64,000 nt of DNA from Mycolicibacter heraklionensis (GTDB lineage Bacteria > Actinomycetota > Actinomycetes > Mycobacteriales > Mycobacteriaceae): positions 100,941-164,940 of the forward strand of contig NZ_LDPO01000011.1 in the NCBI RefSeq assembly GCF_001021505.1, read 5' to 3'. Within the stretch, counting starts at the first letter, position 1; each line of letters starts with the position of its first letter. The position numbers and the translations under genes are program-made. Below are positions 61,761 through 64,000 of this stretch, one piece after another. The notes below the pieces were generated by a model that had not been told where the DNA came from, did not search any database, and saw nothing but the letters and a program-made list of their open reading frames with translations.

Positions 61761-64000
61761 ATGAATCGCAAAAACGTGATCCGCACCGTCACCGCGATAG
61801 CAGTGGTGTTGCTGCTCGGTTGGTCGTTCTTCTATTTCAGCGACGACACCCGCGGATACAAGCCGGTCGACACCTCGGTGGCGGTGGCCCAGATCCACAG
61901 CGGCAACGTCAAGAGCGCCCAGCTCGACGACCGCGAGCAACAGCTGCGGCTGGTGCTGAAGACCCCGCTCACCAGCGTCGAGGTCACCGACAAAGCCGGC
62001 CAGTCGGGCAAAGCCGACAAGTCCGCCCGGGCCGAGCAGGTCGACAAGCTGATCACCAAGTACCCGACCGGGTACGCGGTGCCGCTCTACACCGCGTTGA
62101 CCGCCAAGAAGGCCGAGATCAACACCGTGGTGAACCAGGGCAGCCTGCTCGGGTCACTGCTGATCTACATGTTGCCGATGTTGCTGCTGATCGGGTTGTT
62201 CGTGATGTTCTCCCGAATGCAGGGCGGCGCCCGGATGGGCTTCGGCTTCGGCAAATCGCGAGCCAAACAACTGGGCAAGGACATGCCCAAGACCACCTTC
62301 GCCGACGTCGCCGGCGTGGATGAGGCGGTCGAGGAGCTCTACGAGATCAAGGACTTCCTGCAGAACCCGGGCCGCTACCAGGCGCTGGGCGCCAAGATCC
62401 CCAAAGGCGTCCTGCTCTACGGCCCGCCCGGCACCGGCAAGACGCTGCTGGCCCGCGCGGTCGCCGGTGAGGCGGGCGTGCCCTTCTTCACCATCTCCGG
62501 CTCGGACTTCGTGGAGATGTTCGTCGGTGTCGGCGCCTCCCGGGTGCGGGACCTGTTCGAGCAGGCCAAACAGAACAGCCCGTGCATCGTGTTCGTCGAC
62601 GAGATCGACGCGGTCGGCCGCCAGCGCGGTGCCGGGCTGGGTGGCGGGCACGACGAGCGCGAGCAGACGCTCAACCAGTTGCTGGTGGAGATGGACGGGT
62701 TCGGCGAGCGGGCCGGGGTCATCCTGATCGCGGCCACCAACCGGCCCGACATCCTCGACCCCGCACTGCTGCGCCCCGGCCGGTTCGACCGGCAGATCCC
62801 GGTGACCAACCCTGACATCGCGGGGCGGCGTGCGGTGCTGCGGGTGCACTCCAAGGGCAAGCCCATCGCACCCGACGCCGACCTGGACGGGTTGGCCAAG
62901 CGCACCGTCGGTATGTCCGGCGCCGACCTGGCCAACGTGATCAACGAGGCGGCGCTGCTGACCGCGCGCGAGAACGGCACCGTGATCACCGGCGCGGCAC
63001 TGGAAGAAGCGGTGGACCGGGTGATCGGTGGTCCGCGCCGCAAGAGCCGGATCATCAGCGAGCACGAGAAGAAGATCACCGCCTACCACGAGGGCGGCCA
63101 CACCCTGGCGGCGTGGGCGATGCCCGACATCGACCCCGTCTACAAGGTCACCATCCTGGCCCGCGGCCGTACCGGCGGGCACGCGGTGGCGGTGCCCGAA
63201 GAGGACAAGGGGCTGCGCACCCGCTCGGAGATGATCGCCCAGCTGGTGTTCGCCATGGGCGGGCGTGCCGCGGAGGAACTGGTGTTCCGTGAGCCGACCA
63301 CCGGCGCGGTCTCCGACATCGAGAAGGCCACCGCGGTCGCGCGCGCCATGGTCACCGAGTACGGCATGAGCGCCAAGCTCGGCGCGGTCCGCTACGGCAG
63401 CGACCACGGCGACCCGTTCGTCGGGCGGGCGATGGGTAAGCAGCCCGACTACTCCCACGAAGTGGCCCGCGACATCGACGACGAGGTCCGCAAGCTGATC
63501 GAGGCCGCGCACACCGAGGCCTGGGAGATCCTGACCGAATACCGCGACGTCCTGGACGTGCTGGCCGGCGAGCTGTTGGAGAAGGAGACGCTGCACCGCG
63601 CCGACCTGGAGAAGATCTTCGGCGACGTGACCAAGCGGCCCCGGCTGACCGCGTTCGACGACTTCGGCGGGCGGGTCCCGTCGGACAAGCCGCCGATCAA
63701 GACCCCCGGTGAGCTGGCCATCGAGCGGGGCGAGCCGTGGCCGCAGCCGAAGCCGGAACCGGCGTTCAAGGCCGCCATCGCTCAGGCGTCTCGGGACGCG
63801 GCGGCCAGGGCGGGCGAATCCGGCCCCAACGGCAGCAACGGCGTGCCCGCGGGCGACGCCGCGCCGGGCACTCAACCCGACTATGGCGCCCCGGCGGGCT
63901 GGCACGCCCCCGGCTGGCCGCCCTCGCCGCAGCAGTCGCAGCCCCCGCAGCAGGGCGGCTACTGGTATCCGCCCCAGCACTGGCCGCCCAGCGGTTACCC
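61761..64000 (+). CDS. ftsH: ATP-dependent zinc metalloprotease FtsH, cut by right window edge
   Basis: 746 codons visible, open at the window end. N-terminal transmembrane helix, extracytoplasmic domain, second helix ([18 protein letters not shown]), AAA+ module with GPPGTGKT near residue 219 and [13 protein letters not shown], then zinc protease HEGGH at 443-447. It degrades membrane proteins and regulators. The extracytoplasmic domain has an insert around [20 protein letters not shown] compared with M. tuberculosis FtsH (Rv3610c). The tail is Pro/Gln/Trp-rich. Compared with M. tuberculosis it probably lacks only a short C-terminal stretch. The ATG starts [10 protein letters not shown] as in homologues. 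Confidence 0.97.
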   Translation, partial: MNRKNVIRTVTAIAVVLLLGWSFFYFSDDTRGYKPVDTSVAVAQIHSGNVKSAQLDDREQQLRLVLKTPLTSVEVTDKAGQSGKADKSARAEQVDKLITKYPTGYAVPLYTALTAKKAEINTVVNQGSLLGSLLIYMLPMLLLIGLFVMFSRMQGGARMGFGFGKSRAKQLGKDMPKTTFADVAGVDEAVEELYEIKDFLQNPGRYQALGAKIPKGVLLYGPPGTGKTLLARAVAGEAGVPFFTISGSDFVEMFVGVGASRVRDLFEQAKQNSPCIVFVDEIDAVGRQRGAGLGGGHDEREQTLNQLLVEMDGFGERAGVILIAATNRPDILDPALLRPGRFDRQIPVTNPDIAGRRAVLRVHSKGKPIAPDADLDGLAKRTVGMSGADLANVINEAALLTARENGTVITGAALEEAVDRVIGGPRRKSRIISEHEKKITAYHEGGHTLAAWAMPDIDPVYKVTILARGRTGGHAVAVPEEDKGLRTRSEMIAQLVFAMGGRAAEELVFREPTTGAVSDIEKATAVARAMVTEYGMSAKLGAVRYGSDHGDPFVGRAMGKQPDYSHEVARDIDDEVRKLIEAAHTEAWEILTEYRDVLDVLAGELLEKETLHRADLEKIFGDVTKRPRLTAFDDFGGRVPSDKPPIKTPGELAIERGEPWPQPKPEPAFKAAIAQASRDAAARAGESGPNGSNGVPAGDAAPGTQPDYGAPAGWHAPGWPPSPQQSQPPQQGGYWYPPQHWPPSGY

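Overview
The window is high-GC actinobacterial DNA whose gene content and order mark it as a mycobacterium. Evidence includes tandem PPE genes, the mycobacterial RNAs Ms1 and 6C, a Tad/Flp cluster without a prepilin peptidase, many leaderless starts (TANNNT six to eight bases before ATG or GTG), and a backbone that follows the M. tuberculosis H37Rv segment from acs (Rv3667) down to ftsH (Rv3610c), printed in reverse. It is not M. tuberculosis: the H37Rv genes between tRNA-Thr and Rv3635 are replaced by other genes, and the esx/PE/PPE and espA genes expected near ephA and ftsH are absent. I cannot name the species.

Layout. 1-9060: acs (cut by the window edge), a degenerate Fic-fold protein, the Ms1 RNA, a SerB-like HAD phosphatase, the 6C RNA, and the Tad/Flp cluster (ssd, tadA, tadB, tadC, flp, two TadE-like genes). 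9057-19946: a PAS/GAF sensor protein, a MrfA/SftH-type helicase, cspA, an Rv3647c-like gene, topA, a membrane adenylate cyclase and a DNA polymerase III delta' subunit. 19979-20054 is tRNA-Thr(CGT).

20055-39380 is an accessory block between the tRNA and the Rv3635 orthologue. It holds an Xre/RES toxin-antitoxin pair with a four-copy repeat in its promoter, an MpaB-type oxygenase divergent from a TetR regulator with two palindromic operators, and a sulfur operon: Family 2A encapsulin, cysteine desulfurase with a disordered N-terminal targeting region, cysK and cysE. Divergent from this operon is a leaderless 21-codon ORF ending in four cysteine codons, ahead of a cysteine-free thioester-domain-like protein. 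Then come a TrcRS-like two-component system, two PPE-SVP genes with C-terminal SHOCT domains and nearly identical 5' halves, and a Pls/PosA-type peptide synthetase coupled to an M1 aminopeptidase.

39381-64000 returns to the conserved backbone: Rv3635 membrane protein, galE1, a yybP-ykoY manganese riboswitch in front of a very large P-type ATPase, a DUF2304/GT2/flippase polysaccharide cluster, terC, ppa, dacB, a zincin, tilS, hpt, a DUF222/HNH gene with a LexA box on its start codon, lpqG, an SCO6745-like gene, an alcohol dehydrogenase-luciferase-like-ephA cluster, and ftsH (cut by the right edge).

The most interesting parts are the sulfur locus (encapsulated desulfurase, cysteine synthesis and a polycysteine leader peptide sharing one intergenic region), the manganese switch with mutually exclusive helices at the ATPase ribosome-binding site, and the synthetase-aminopeptidase pair.
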